Both the position numbers and the translations under genes were made by a program. The notes under the pieces were generated by a model. That model saw only the letters and a list, made by a program, of their open reading frames with translations. It made no database searches and was not told the origin of the DNA. Source: Dethiobacter sp. (GTDB taxonomy: Bacteria > Bacillota > Dethiobacteria > Dethiobacterales > Dethiobacteraceae). From it: DNA of 56,897 nucleotides. The stretch is from the NCBI GenBank assembly GCA_018335875.1, contig JAGXRN010000001.1:1-56897 (forward strand), read 5' to 3'. Below, piece by piece: positions 25,274-33,320 of the stretch. How positions within the stretch are numbered: position 1 is the first letter of the stretch; each line of letters starts with the position of its first letter.

Positions 25274-26353
25274 TCACCTTCTCGGGGAAACACTCAGCCA
25301 TTCCAGTAAAAAACAAGAAAACTGTGTAAAATCCACCTGTGCAAATATCTCTTCATGCTCAAACAGCAGTTCCTCGTTGCATGCCAGTGCAAAATTTCCA
25401 AGCTCAATGTCGCCGCGTGCCATTATAATTCCATTCATCATCAACTGCGGCTTGATACCAACTCTCCTGTCGAGGATATCACCGCCGCTGTACAGCACAG
25501 TGTTTCCGTTATACTGCTGCACCAATCCTCCGCCACCCCGAAATTTGATGTCCCCCTCCGCCAGAATAACAACCCTGCTTTCAGTGCCGGCACAGCTCAA
25601 ATCAACATTACCTCTCACAACAATTATCCCGTCAAACTTCAGAAAATCACTTATGGTCAGGTCTCCCGGCACAAAAACCTTCCCGCACCCATCCCTGTCA
25701 AGCTCCCCCCACTCATACTGCTTTTCTCCCTCCGCCACGCACCACCCCTCATCCACCATTTCCTCCAGCAGATCAAAATCAAACATCACATCGCCAGTGT
25801 CATCAATTGCACACGATCTGCCAAGCAGACGATACCTGCCTCCTCCCTCGGTCTTTACCTCACCTGCATGCAAGATCCTTCCCCTTACCGTACTTTCCCC
25901 ATACCTGAATACCACGTCATTTCCCCGCACATTGCCTGTTACCTCCACACTGTCGAGCCTGATATCCCCGCAAGAAAATAAAACCTGCCCCCCAAACAAA
26001 CTCATCCTGGCCACCACTTCGATCATCCTTGATTTTCCTTTAGCCATCCCCACCGACCTGATCAACTTGCCATTCTCAAAAGGCAGCATTTCCACCCTGA
26101 AACTTGGCTCCTCTAAACGCTCAATCACACCTGAAAACGACAAAAAAGGCTGCCACTCGCGCGGGAGCTCCGCCACCACAGCCTCCACCCCCGACTCGGC
26201 ATAATAGTAAAGCTGGTCATATAAAGCAACGTGCCGGCCAATCTTTTTGTCCAGTAAAGTCATGTTGAGCAGAGTTACCCCCAGCACGGAAAAAACAGCG
26301 ACAACCATCAGCACAATAACCAGTGCAATACCTTTATCCTTCAAATTAATCAT
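25274..26353 (-). CDS. PilX-like minor pilin with polymer-like C-terminal domain (second set)
   Basis: A 359-residue protein with a short leader (MINLKDKG), then the hydrophobic segment IALVIVLMVVAVFSVLGVTL lacking the Glu +5 of most pilins, as in PilX/GspK types. It has YYYAESGVEAVVAEL after the helix. The C-terminal two thirds are beta-rich with many short strands (VRGNVDLSC; LAEGDIKFRGGG; VLYSGGDIL), like a bactofilin or beta-helix. It is a paralogue of the 409-residue protein at 29441-30670. ATG at 26353 next to the preceding stop indicates coupling. Confidence 0.75.
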   Translation of the reverse strand: MINLKDKGIALVIVLMVVAVFSVLGVTLLNMTLLDKKIGRHVALYDQLYYYAESGVEAVVAELPREWQPFLSFSGVIERLEEPSFRVEMLPFENGKLIRSVGMAKGKSRMIEVVARMSLFGGQVLFSCGDIRLDSVEVTGNVRGNDVVFRYGESTVRGRILHAGEVKTEGGGRYRLLGRSCAIDDTGDVMFDFDLLEEMVDEGWCVAEGEKQYEWGELDRDGCGKVFVPGDLTISDFLKFDGIIVVRGNVDLSCAGTESRVVILAEGDIKFRGGGGLVQQYNGNTVLYSGGDILDRRVGIKPQLMMNGIIMARGDIELGNFALACNEELLFEHEEIFAQVDFTQFSCFLLEWLSVSPRR

Positions 26354-26354
26354 C

Positions 26355-26822
26355 CTATCGCAGGTTTCTGGGAGCCACTCCGCTCCTCATGGAAAAAGTA
26401 CTTTCCTGCTCAGACGCGGTTACAGTAAAAGTAAGCATATCTCCTGCTTTCATCACCCCGTCCGGCTCAAATTCGATGTTATCGATGAAGCCGGCCACCG
26501 GCACCGCCGTCCCTCCCGGCAGTCCGTGCATAAGCTGTCTGCCCAACAAATAAAACCTGTAACCTCGCTCCACTCCTTCCACCTTTTTCCTGTACTCAAC
26601 AATCCGCTTCTCTCCGTCAACCTTCACCCACGTTGCCACATTAAGCTCATTAACTACCTCATCCACGGCAATCCGTACATGCTGCTGCAAATCCACCTGC
26701 ACAGACCCGCTTTTCCACCCCTGTATACCTGAAGCATAAAACGCCGTCACAGCCGAAAATATAATTCCCATCACAGCCATCACTACCAAAAGCTCTACCA
26801 GCGTCAGGCCCTCTTCTTTCAC
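26355..26822 (-). CDS. PilW/PulJ-type minor pseudopilin (second set)
   Basis: A 155-residue pseudopilin. I place the start at the GTG at 26822 after AGAAGGTGAGGAA, giving the leader MKEEG and the segment G|LTLVELLVVMAVMGIIFSA. The longer in-frame start at 26873 would put 21 residues before the cleavage site and overlap pilV. The globular part, with GWKSGSVQVDLQQHVRIAVD, is typical of PilW/GspJ. It follows the second PilV and precedes PilX. Confidence 0.85.
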   Translation of the reverse strand: MKEEGLTLVELLVVMAVMGIIFSAVTAFYASGIQGWKSGSVQVDLQQHVRIAVDEVVNELNVATWVKVDGEKRIVEYRKKVEGVERGYRFYLLGRQLMHGLPGGTAVPVAGFIDNIEFEPDGVMKAGDMLTFTVTASEQESTFSMRSGVAPRNLR

Positions 26823-26826
26823 TTCC

Positions 26827-27195
26827 TCACCTTCTTGCAAGATATGACACCAGGCGGTATTCCCGCGTCTCATTCTTAAAAGGCCAGCTCACAACTACTG
26901 TTACCAACTTCAGGTCATCACTAACCAAATCAACATCCACAGCGCGGGTAAAAGCCGCAAACCGCTCCACCTCCGGCTCAAACTCCCCGCTCGCATTACA
27001 AAAACCCCGGTTTTTCACCTCCTCCATCTTCTCCCTGGCCAAACCCACAGCCACACTATACATCCTCTCCTGGGCGTTGCTTTGCGCTCCCGCTGAAAAC
27101 ATCAGGAAAAAGGGGATTACCATCATCCCCAGCACCACAATCACCACAAGCTGCTCCACCAGGTAAAACCCCTGCTCAGATCTGACAGCCTTCAT
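26827..27195 (-). CDS. PilV-type minor pseudopilin (second set)
   Basis: A 122-residue protein with the leader MKAVRSEQG and the hydrophobic segment FYLVEQLVVIVVLGMMVIPF, Glu at +5. After the helix comes GLAREKMEEVKNRGF, a feature shared with the first PilV (LAREKMESIKN). It is the first gene of the second minor-pilin block, after a terminator at 27226-27251. It ends with LARR and TGA, whose bases AGAAGGTGA serve the next gene. Confidence 0.85.
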   Translation of the reverse strand: MKAVRSEQGFYLVEQLVVIVVLGMMVIPFFLMFSAGAQSNAQERMYSVAVGLAREKMEEVKNRGFCNASGEFEPEVERFAAFTRAVDVDLVSDDLKLVTVVVSWPFKNETREYRLVSYLARR

Positions 27196-27225
27196 CTTCT
27201 CACACCCGCTTTTGTATAATAAAAA

Positions 27226-27251
27226 AGCACCAGAAATACAAATCCGGTGCT
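27226..27251 (-). terminator. Intrinsic terminator between pilO and the second minor-pilin set
   Basis: Arms AGCACC / GGTGCT around a 14-base loop, followed on the minus strand by TTTTTTATTATAC. It splits the pilus cluster into two blocks; the ATTATA just after could be part of a new promoter. Confidence 0.65.
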
Positions 27252-27287
27252 GGAGAGAAGGATAAAAATAATTGTTAATTGCAAATC

Positions 27288-27833
27288 TTATAAGTATTCA
27301 TCCCACGACAAAATAATCTTCAGAAAAATCAACCCATCAATCTGGTTTCCCGTGAACGAGTAATTAACGGCATTCAACTGTAAAATGTTCAGCGAATCTT
27401 CCAGGTCTTTAATCAGTGCCATGTATTCCTCCGGTGTTGTACTCACCTTAAAGTGGAGCGGAACTACTGCCAGGCCCCTTTCATTATCATAGGCCACCTT
27501 CTCAATTTGCAGTATTTCAAGGCCTGACCCTGGAAAACGCAAGCGCTCTTCTACCCTCTCCAGTAGCAACGGCAGTTCGCTCAGAGGAGGCAAAATAATC
27601 CTGATCAGTTCTCCGGCTACTTTCCAGGCAGACAGTTCTTCACGTTCCTCTTCCAGCCGTGCTGCAAGCATACCATCCCGTTCCACCTGCCCCGCCAGAA
27701 TGCTGTTTTCTCTCCGCAGCGCCGCAATCCTTCCCCTGCTCGGCCCAAGTTCAAACCAATAAGTTAAACATCCAAGCAGCACCAGCAGCACCAGCAGGAA
27801 AACAGCCAGGTTTTTTTTCTTTTTAACCTTCAT
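27288..27833 (-). CDS. pilO: PilO-like type IV pilus assembly protein
   Basis: A 181-residue bitopic protein with a basic N-terminus (MKVKKKK), one helix (LAVFLLVLLVLLGCLTYWF), a coiled coil (about 40-70) and an alpha/beta domain with PLHFKVSTTPEEYMALIKDL, the usual PilO pattern. It forms the inner-membrane alignment complex with PilN and PilM. The ATG follows GGGAGGTAAAAT, overlapping the region of the pilN stop. Assignment rests on position and architecture, since PilO sequences are divergent. Confidence 0.82.
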   Translation of the reverse strand: MKVKKKKNLAVFLLVLLVLLGCLTYWFELGPSRGRIAALRRENSILAGQVERDGMLAARLEEEREELSAWKVAGELIRIILPPLSELPLLLERVEERLRFPGSGLEILQIEKVAYDNERGLAVVPLHFKVSTTPEEYMALIKDLEDSLNILQLNAVNYSFTGNQIDGLIFLKIILSWDEYL

Positions 27834-27836
27834 ATT

Positions 27837-28364
27837 TTACCTCCCGGCCAGCGTTGCCCTGATCCTGGTTTCAAATTCATTATTATTAAGCACAATTATT
27901 TCATAATCAACATTTTGAAATGACACCATTTCACGCATCCTAAACACAAATGCAGTTGCAACTTTAAGCGACTTGGTCCGGGCGCGGATATTTATTCCGC
28001 CGCCAATATCACTTAAAAATTCTTCAATAATCACATCTTCTTCCGTACCATTATGGAGCTCAGTAATGTAATCAGACCATATCAGCATTTCCGCATTCAG
28101 CAGATCTATAACCTTTTGCTTTTCAGTATAGGCCTTAGTCTTTTCCTGCAGCATCCTGACCTCTGTGACTGCAGGATTTAGCCGCTCTATTTCATTCCTC
28201 AGCATCAGTTGCTCAGTTATAAGTTGTTGTTCATCAAGCCGCAGTGTAATCACGGCAAAAATCAGCGCCAGCAAATAAATACAGGCAATAACTGCTTTAA
28301 GCAGGCGCGGCCAGTAAAACTGCTTCCTCCTGGTGTATTCCGCGGGCTTTAGGTTAACCTGCAT
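27837..28364 (-). CDS. pilN: PilN-like type IV pilus assembly protein
   Basis: A 175-residue bitopic protein. The N-terminal MQVNLKPAEYTRRKQFY is the conserved cytoplasmic INLLP-like peptide that binds PilM. One membrane helix (LLKAVIACIYLLALIFAVI) and a coiled coil with a ferredoxin-like fold follow. It begins directly after the pilM stop codon. With PilM and PilO it would form the alignment complex around the PilB/PilC motor. Confidence 0.87.
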   Translation of the reverse strand: MQVNLKPAEYTRRKQFYWPRLLKAVIACIYLLALIFAVITLRLDEQQLITEQLMLRNEIERLNPAVTEVRMLQEKTKAYTEKQKVIDLLNAEMLIWSDYITELHNGTEEDVIIEEFLSDIGGGINIRARTKSLKVATAFVFRMREMVSFQNVDYEIIVLNNNEFETRIRATLAGR

Positions 28365-29435
28365 TTAATACCACCCCCGCAGGGCTGCACCGCCAGCTAT
28401 GTTTATAAAAGGAACATACTCATTCATTTCAGACAGGATATATCGCTTGTCCAACCCAATTTTGTGAAACAGATTAATAATCTTTGGCTCCAACTTCAAG
28501 TCATGCCCCAGGAAGGAGAGCAGGCCGTTTTGCCTGATCCCTCCTCCGGTCACCCAAAGCTCATCAATGTTTTTGTGGCTGTTATTATCCTTGTAAAGCA
28601 GGTAATAGTCAATAGAACGCCGGATTTCACGCAGCAGATCGTCCACGAGTTCCTGTACCCCACCAAGGCCCAAAAACCCGGGCGTACCTTTGAGACTTTC
28701 AGCCTCTTCCCTGGAAACCTTCTCTCTCTCCATAATGGACTGTGTAAAATTGTTGCCTCCAATTGCAATGTTTCGTGAAAAAGCAAACTGCCCGTTTTCG
28801 ATTACAATCAGGTTGCTTGAATCAGCTCCAAGATCCAGCAGCAAAAAAATTTTATCATCATACCCCTCACTCATGGACGACCCTTCAATGTGCCTAATAA
28901 CCCTCAGCAGGGAAAATGCCTCTATATCAATAGCTACAGGAAATAATTTTATACTTTCCAGCACTTCTATGTAGCTGTTTACCACGTTCCTCGCTGAAGC
29001 TACCAGCAGTATTTTCATTTCTTCCTTATTCTCACTCTGAATGTCCTGCAGTTTAACATAATCAACCACAGCATCCTGAATGGGAAGAGTAATGTATTTC
29101 TCAGCTTCCCAGCGCATTGCCTCCTTCAATTCCTTTGCCGTCATTTTTGGCATTACAATAGAACGTGTTATCACATTCTGGTCACTGAGAGAAAGAAACA
29201 CTCTCTTTTCCTTTATCCGCAGCTTCTTTATCAGCAGCTTAATCCGCTGGGCAACGGCCTCGGGATTTGTAATCTTGCCGCCATCAAACGCATTGTAAGG
29301 TGTTTCCATCTGCCCTAACTTAGCGACTGTAATCTCATTTCCTTTACGCTTTAACTGGACCAACTTAATCGAGTGTGCCCCGATATCCAGGCCAGGCAGC
29401 GACATTTCTCCGAATAATCTTTTAGAAATTCCCAA
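28365..29435 (-). CDS. pilM: PilM-like actin-fold ATPase
   Basis: A 356-residue FtsA/PilM-family protein. The phosphate-1 region is LPGLDIGAHSIKLVQLKRKG, the second is LLLDLGADSSNLIVI and the adenosine region WVTGGGIRQNG. I prefer the TTG at 29435 after GAAGGTGAGACC; a GTG at 29444 overlaps the pilX stop codon. PilM binds the PilN N-terminus in the cytoplasm. It lies between the first minor-pilin set and pilN. Confidence 0.92.
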   Translation of the reverse strand: MGISKRLFGEMSLPGLDIGAHSIKLVQLKRKGNEITVAKLGQMETPYNAFDGGKITNPEAVAQRIKLLIKKLRIKEKRVFLSLSDQNVITRSIVMPKMTAKELKEAMRWEAEKYITLPIQDAVVDYVKLQDIQSENKEEMKILLVASARNVVNSYIEVLESIKLFPVAIDIEAFSLLRVIRHIEGSSMSEGYDDKIFLLLDLGADSSNLIVIENGQFAFSRNIAIGGNNFTQSIMEREKVSREEAESLKGTPGFLGLGGVQELVDDLLREIRRSIDYYLLYKDNNSHKNIDELWVTGGGIRQNGLLSFLGHDLKLEPKIINLFHKIGLDKRYILSEMNEYVPFINIAGGAALRGWY

Positions 29436-29440
29436 AGGTC

Positions 29441-30670
29441 TCACCTTCTCGGATTAGGGTTAATCCATTGATATTTCACTGGCGCAAGTCCCGGTAAAAG
29501 ATGCGAATGGAGCAGAAGCATGTCGGTGTTGTACTCAAGCTCTACGCCCCTTAACCTTAAATTAGCCCTGGCAATGAAAATTCCCTTTGCTTTAATGCGT
29601 GTACCGTCGTTAGAAGATCTTACAAAAATATCGGCGTTGCTGTAGAACAGGTTTCTTCCACCCATTTGTACTGGCTGTCCCGGAATAAAGTCAACATTTT
29701 TATCAACCACAAAAATGGCCCGGGCTTCCACGTCCTTGTTTATCTGTCCCTTAACCTGTAACTGGCCTGTAACAACGATAAGCCCCTCGAATATAAAGTT
29801 TTCATCATAAGATCCACCGATTTCAAGCTTATTGCCGTTGATAAAAATCTTCTTTCCTTCCCATTCAGGAGGCGCTCCTCCTTCAACTTTATACACTCCC
29901 CCGCCTTCAATTACAACCCATTCATGAGGATTATTTGCAATATCGTTGGTATAGACACTAAAATCAATGGGCGGTATGACAGGCAGTTCAAGGTCGGGAT
30001 CATACATGCCGTCCTCGATCATCTCGCCTCTGTTGCTGTGATAATAAGTCTTTGGCGATGGTTTTCCGATAAATACATTGCTGGATTGACCAGAAAAACT
30101 GACAGGATTATTTCCATCTGACTTAAAGCTCAGCCAATCACTTACAGAGTTATTACCGGAAAATGCAAACGTAATGGCATGTACACTACCGTTTATCCCA
30201 TTACTATCATTGCGGCTTATTTCAGAATCATTCATGCTGACGCTGCCACTGGCCCTCACAGTACCGATAACATTAGAATTGTGCATCGTTATGTTAGAGG
30301 TGGATAAAAGAGCATTGGAATAAAGCGGCTGTATCTCCACCAGTACATTTATCGTTCTGGTCTTACCCTCGGCAGTTCCCGTGGAAGTAATAAACCTGCT
30401 GTTTCCCGAGGGTTTTAATACCTCAACAAAAAAATCAGTCTCGTTTTCGTTTAATTCATTATCAAACTGATAATTAAATTCCTTGCTCAGATAAGCTATT
30501 GCCTTTTCAATGCCTGCCTCAGCAGCGTAATAAGCCTTGTCACCATTGGCAAAATGCCTGGAAACGTGAATGCCCGCCATGGAAACATTCAGCAACGACA
30601 CACCAAGGAAGGAAAAAACAGCTACCGCAACTAAAACTATTATCAATGCAGACCCTTTATCGTTTCTCAT
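29441..30670 (-). CDS. PilX-like minor pilin with large beta-rich domain (first set)
   Basis: A 409-residue paralogue of the protein at 25274-26353. The leader is MRNDKG with the segment SALIIVLVAVAVFSFLGVSL, no Glu +5, then YYAAEAGIEKAIAYL. The rest is beta-rich with Asn/Ser-rich strands (SVSMNDSEISRNDSNG) and a region with FEGLIVVTGQLQVKGQ, resembling the bactofilin-like part of its sister. It may cap the pilus or act as an adhesive tip subunit. It ends NPNPRR-stop and the stop bases provide the pilM ribosome site. Confidence 0.75.
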   Translation of the reverse strand: MRNDKGSALIIVLVAVAVFSFLGVSLLNVSMAGIHVSRHFANGDKAYYAAEAGIEKAIAYLSKEFNYQFDNELNENETDFFVEVLKPSGNSRFITSTGTAEGKTRTINVLVEIQPLYSNALLSTSNITMHNSNVIGTVRASGSVSMNDSEISRNDSNGINGSVHAITFAFSGNNSVSDWLSFKSDGNNPVSFSGQSSNVFIGKPSPKTYYHSNRGEMIEDGMYDPDLELPVIPPIDFSVYTNDIANNPHEWVVIEGGGVYKVEGGAPPEWEGKKIFINGNKLEIGGSYDENFIFEGLIVVTGQLQVKGQINKDVEARAIFVVDKNVDFIPGQPVQMGGRNLFYSNADIFVRSSNDGTRIKAKGIFIARANLRLRGVELEYNTDMLLLHSHLLPGLAPVKYQWINPNPRR

Positions 30671-30683
30671 GGCACACCACCAA

Positions 30684-31136
30684 TCACAGGTTTCTGGGAC
30701 TGACTTTAGCTCTTAAAACAACCTGTCTGCCCTGTTTTTCCGCAGCAACCGTCAATTCTATAATTTTACCGGTACTTACAGCCTGCACACTCAGAATATT
30801 ATTGGCTACAGTGGTCACTGTCCCATCAGGCAGTTCAATCTTTAAATTGCCGTCTTGCAGCAGGAATTTATATGTCCGGCTATTTTTTTTGTAAGTGATT
30901 GCAGTATTTGAGTGAGAACCGTTGGCGGTAATAGCTACATCAGAAGCCCAGATTAGTTCATTTGACAGTTCATCCATGGCAACCCGGGCGCTCTGCTGCA
31001 GTTCAGCTCTTGTATTGCCGTCGGCCCACCCCCGTGCTCCGGAAGAATAAAATGCATTAGTGGCTGCCATAATCATACCCAGTATAGTCACTGAAATCAG
31101 TAATTCAATGAGCGTTACACCCTTCTCATCCCGCAC
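30684..31136 (-). CDS. PilW/PulJ-type minor pseudopilin (first set)
   Basis: A 150-residue pseudopilin. I choose the GTG at 31136, giving the leader MRDEKG before VTLIELLISVTILGMIMAA with Glu +5; the GTG at 31145 overlaps the pilV stop. The ribosome site GAAGGTGA is formed by the end of pilV. It shares ARGWADGNTRAELQQSARVA with the second PilW (GWKSGSVQVDLQQHVRIA). It ends SPRNL, not ArgArg. Confidence 0.85.
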   Translation of the reverse strand: MRDEKGVTLIELLISVTILGMIMAATNAFYSSGARGWADGNTRAELQQSARVAMDELSNELIWASDVAITANGSHSNTAITYKKNSRTYKFLLQDGNLKIELPDGTVTTVANNILSVQAVSTGKIIELTVAAEKQGRQVVLRAKVSPRNL

Positions 31137-31141
31137 TCTTA

Positions 31142-31519
31142 TCACCTTCTTGTCATATAAGAAGACAGGCTGTAATTCCTTTCTTCCCAGTAAACAGTCA
31201 CTGTAACGTTCTTTAATTCCACTTGATCATTGTCAGCTGCTTCATGTACCGCCACATCCACAGAATGGCTGAACTGCGGGTAGCCATCCACCGGCTCTTG
31301 CTCCAGCGTCTCAACACTGTCATAATTTATATTTTTTATACTTTCCATCTTCTCCCTGGCAAGGTTGAAAGCAATAGTATACTTACTTGCCTGCGCATTA
31401 TTAACAGCACTGGTCGAAAACATACCCAAAAGGGGCGCTACAACCATTCCTAAAATCGCAACGGCCAAAAGCAGTTCCACCAATGAAAATCCTCTTTCTT
31501 CTTTTAACCATTTACTCAT
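31142..31519 (-). CDS. PilV-type minor pseudopilin (first set)
   Basis: A 125-residue protein. The start used is the ATG at 31519, after GGTGAGAATA, leading to the leader MSKWLKEERG and FSLVELLLAVAILGMVVAPL with Glu +5. An in-frame start at 31552 would overlap pilD and lengthen the leader to about 21. FNLAREKMESIKN follows the helix. The end is MTRR-stop with AGAAGGTGA. Confidence 0.86.
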   Translation of the reverse strand: MSKWLKEERGFSLVELLLAVAILGMVVAPLLGMFSTSAVNNAQASKYTIAFNLAREKMESIKNINYDSVETLEQEPVDGYPQFSHSVDVAVHEAADNDQVELKNVTVTVYWEERNYSLSSYMTRR

Positions 31520-31524
31520 TATTC

Positions 31525-32271
31525 TCACCAACCGCTTAGCCTTAAGTACCAAAACAGAATATTTTCACCCCAAGCACTAACTATAAACGAAGCCAGTACC
31601 AGAAACGGGCCGAAAGGAATCCCATCCTTCCTCTTCTTTATCCCCGCCGCCAGCAGCAAAGCACCTGTTACCCCACCCAAAATAAAAGACAGAAACATTA
31701 GAATCAGGATGTAGCGCCACCCAAACAACAGGCCAAGCACTGCCACAAGCTTTATATCACCGCCGCCCATACCGCCTTTACTGATCAAAGCCAGTATAAG
31801 AAAGACACATCCACCAAGTATTCCCCCAAGCAGGGCCTCCCCCCAGGGTACAACAGGACGGGTTATTTGCCACACCAAAACATAACTAAGTAAAATCAGT
31901 ATCAATCGGTTCGGTATAATCTGGTGATCGAAATCAATGAAGAAAACGATAACCATTAAAGAAAAGAAAATCGCATACAGCAAAAAATCAATGCCGGCAT
32001 ACCTTGTATACAGTACTATAAAAATAACTCCCGTCAAAAGCTCCACCAGCGGGTAACGCCAGGCTATCTTTCCTCCGCACCCTCTGCATTTCCCCCTCTG
32101 AACCAGGAAGCTGAGAACAGGCACAAGTTCCGCAGCTTTCAGATTCCTCCCGCAGCCGGGACAATGAGAATGAGGGAAAACGATTGACTCTCTTTTAGGA
32201 ATCCGCGAAATGCAGACATTAAGGAAGGAACCTATCAAAAGGCCGAGCGCGAAGACAAGTATTGTAATCAC
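31525..32271 (-). CDS. pilD: Type IV prepilin peptidase / N-methyltransferase
   Basis: A 248-residue aspartic membrane protease that cleaves prepilins after Gly and methylates the new N-terminus. The methylation domain has the Cys pairs CPGCGRNLKAAELVP and CRGCGGKIAWRYPLVE. Protease Asp residues are in FFIDFDHQIIPN and GGMGGGDIKLVAVLG. Seven or so helices are predicted. It has the usual length. It sits after the pilins and before the minor pilins, and its stop codon TGA is inside the next gene's ribosome site. Confidence 0.95.
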   Translation of the reverse strand: MITILVFALGLLIGSFLNVCISRIPKRESIVFPHSHCPGCGRNLKAAELVPVLSFLVQRGKCRGCGGKIAWRYPLVELLTGVIFIVLYTRYAGIDFLLYAIFFSLMVIVFFIDFDHQIIPNRLILILLSYVLVWQITRPVVPWGEALLGGILGGCVFLILALISKGGMGGGDIKLVAVLGLLFGWRYILILMFLSFILGGVTGALLLAAGIKKRKDGIPFGPFLVLASFIVSAWGENILFWYLRLSGW

Positions 32272-32316
32272 TGTTTCTCCTTTGCAAAATCAATTTAACA
32301 GCCGCTGCATAAGACC

Positions 32317-32716
32317 TTAACTGCCGCCGTTGTTGTCAGGTAGTGACACCGTAAATGCTCCCGTAGGCGGCCCCTGGTATCCCCAGGCCTCATCACTCTT
32401 TGCCGCTTCCCCGCTCCACCCGTCCGTCAGCCTGACGGGCACTCCCCTCAGATACGGCTCGCTGTCATTTACCAGGTCCGCCAGGTTTTCCGGATAAGCA
32501 AACGGTGTCTGGTTGGCATAATAAGCCTCCATCGCATTTTTAAGTATCTGCAGGTTGGCATGGTCCGTTCACCCTGGAAGCATTAACCACCCCGAAAATG
32601 GTAGGTACAGCAATGGTAGCCAAAGCGCTAATCAGAGCAATTACAACCAGCATCTCGATTAAAGTAAAGCCGCGCCTGCTCCGCCTTTTCTTCTCAGCAG
32701 ATTTTAACAGTTTCAT
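32317..32716 (-). pseudogene. Second major-pilin-like gene, frameshifted
   Basis: An ATG at 32716 opens a pilin start: leader ending RRSRRG, then FTLIEMLVVIALISALATIA with Glu +5, and VPTIFGVVNASRVNG. The frame then reaches TAA at 32540-32542 after 58 residues. In another frame the sequence resumes as HANLQILKNAMEAYYANQ and continues to GAFTVSLPDNNGGS at 32317. This matches the neighbouring pilin (RANQQVLKNAVERYYIDN; YPETLADLV versus YPENLADLV). A 2-base loss or 1-base gain near 32565-32570 explains it. It may be a true pseudogene or a sequencing error. Confidence 0.8.
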
Positions 32717-32759
32717 CTTCTGTATCCTTTCAAAGTTAAGGAGATTCTTTAACTAATTT

Positions 32760-32783
32760 GGTGGCGTGGTTGCCCACGCCACC
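32760..32783 (-). terminator. Hairpin downstream of the intact pilin gene
   Basis: Ten-base stem GGTGGCGTGG / CCACGCCACC with a short loop, about 100 bases past the pilin stop. There is no U-tract on the minus strand (AAATTAG), so it may be an RNA-stabilising or partial-attenuation hairpin that raises pilin mRNA over downstream genes. Confidence 0.6.
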
Positions 32784-32883
32784 AGTAATAGAGCAATTTG
32801 TGCCATAATTCAGCAGTAATTAATTTAAGGTCTATAGGGCTCAAGATGATAGTTCCGTGCTCCTATTAATATACTTATTACGT

Positions 32884-33285
32884 TTACGATTCAGGCACAG
32901 GTGTATCTTTTACGATGTCTATAAATACACCGGTTGCTGTGTCTCCAGAATATCCCCAAGCAAGATTACCCGTTAAGCCATCCGTACCCGTATGTGTCCC
33001 CCATTTACGAGCAGGAACTTCTTTGATGTAGGTAGTAACTAAATCAGCCAAGGTTTCAGGATAAGCGCTGTTATCAATGTAGTACCTCTCCACAGCATTT
33101 TTTAGTACTTGCTGGTTTGCCCTATCCGTGTTCTCCCGGGCAGTATCTACTGCACCAACAACCCTCGGCACCGCCAGCGCCATTAAGACGCCAAGAATAG
33201 CAATAACCACCAGAAGTTCGATCAGGGTGAAACCACGTTCATTTCGCTTGCTGCGACGAATAAAATCTGCAATCTTCAAAACCAT
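32884..33285 (-). CDS. Major type IV pilin
   Basis: A 133-residue pilin from the ATG at 33285, eight bases after AAGGAAG. The leader ends RRSKRNERG, and the mature start FTLIELLVVIAILGVLMALA has Glu +5. The alpha-helical spine then carries DRANQQVLKNAVERYYIDN, with a short C-terminal domain (AWGYSGDTATGVFIDIVKD). It resembles small clostridial PilA/pseudopilin GspG-like proteins. It follows pilC and precedes a frameshifted paralogue. Being the only intact pilin of this kind, it is the likely major subunit. Confidence 0.88.
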   Translation of the reverse strand: MVLKIADFIRRSKRNERGFTLIELLVVIAILGVLMALAVPRVVGAVDTARENTDRANQQVLKNAVERYYIDNSAYPETLADLVTTYIKEVPARKWGTHTGTDGLTGNLAWGYSGDTATGVFIDIVKDTPVPES

Positions 33286-33320
33286 TAAACACACTTCCTT
33301 TCAATTTTTTTAAAGAAGAC

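Noticed and set aside
25089..26204. A 371-codon plus-strand open frame opposite the PilX-like gene
   Set aside because: Antisense to a well-supported minor pilin, Ser/Pro/Thr-rich shadow composition, no ribosome site.
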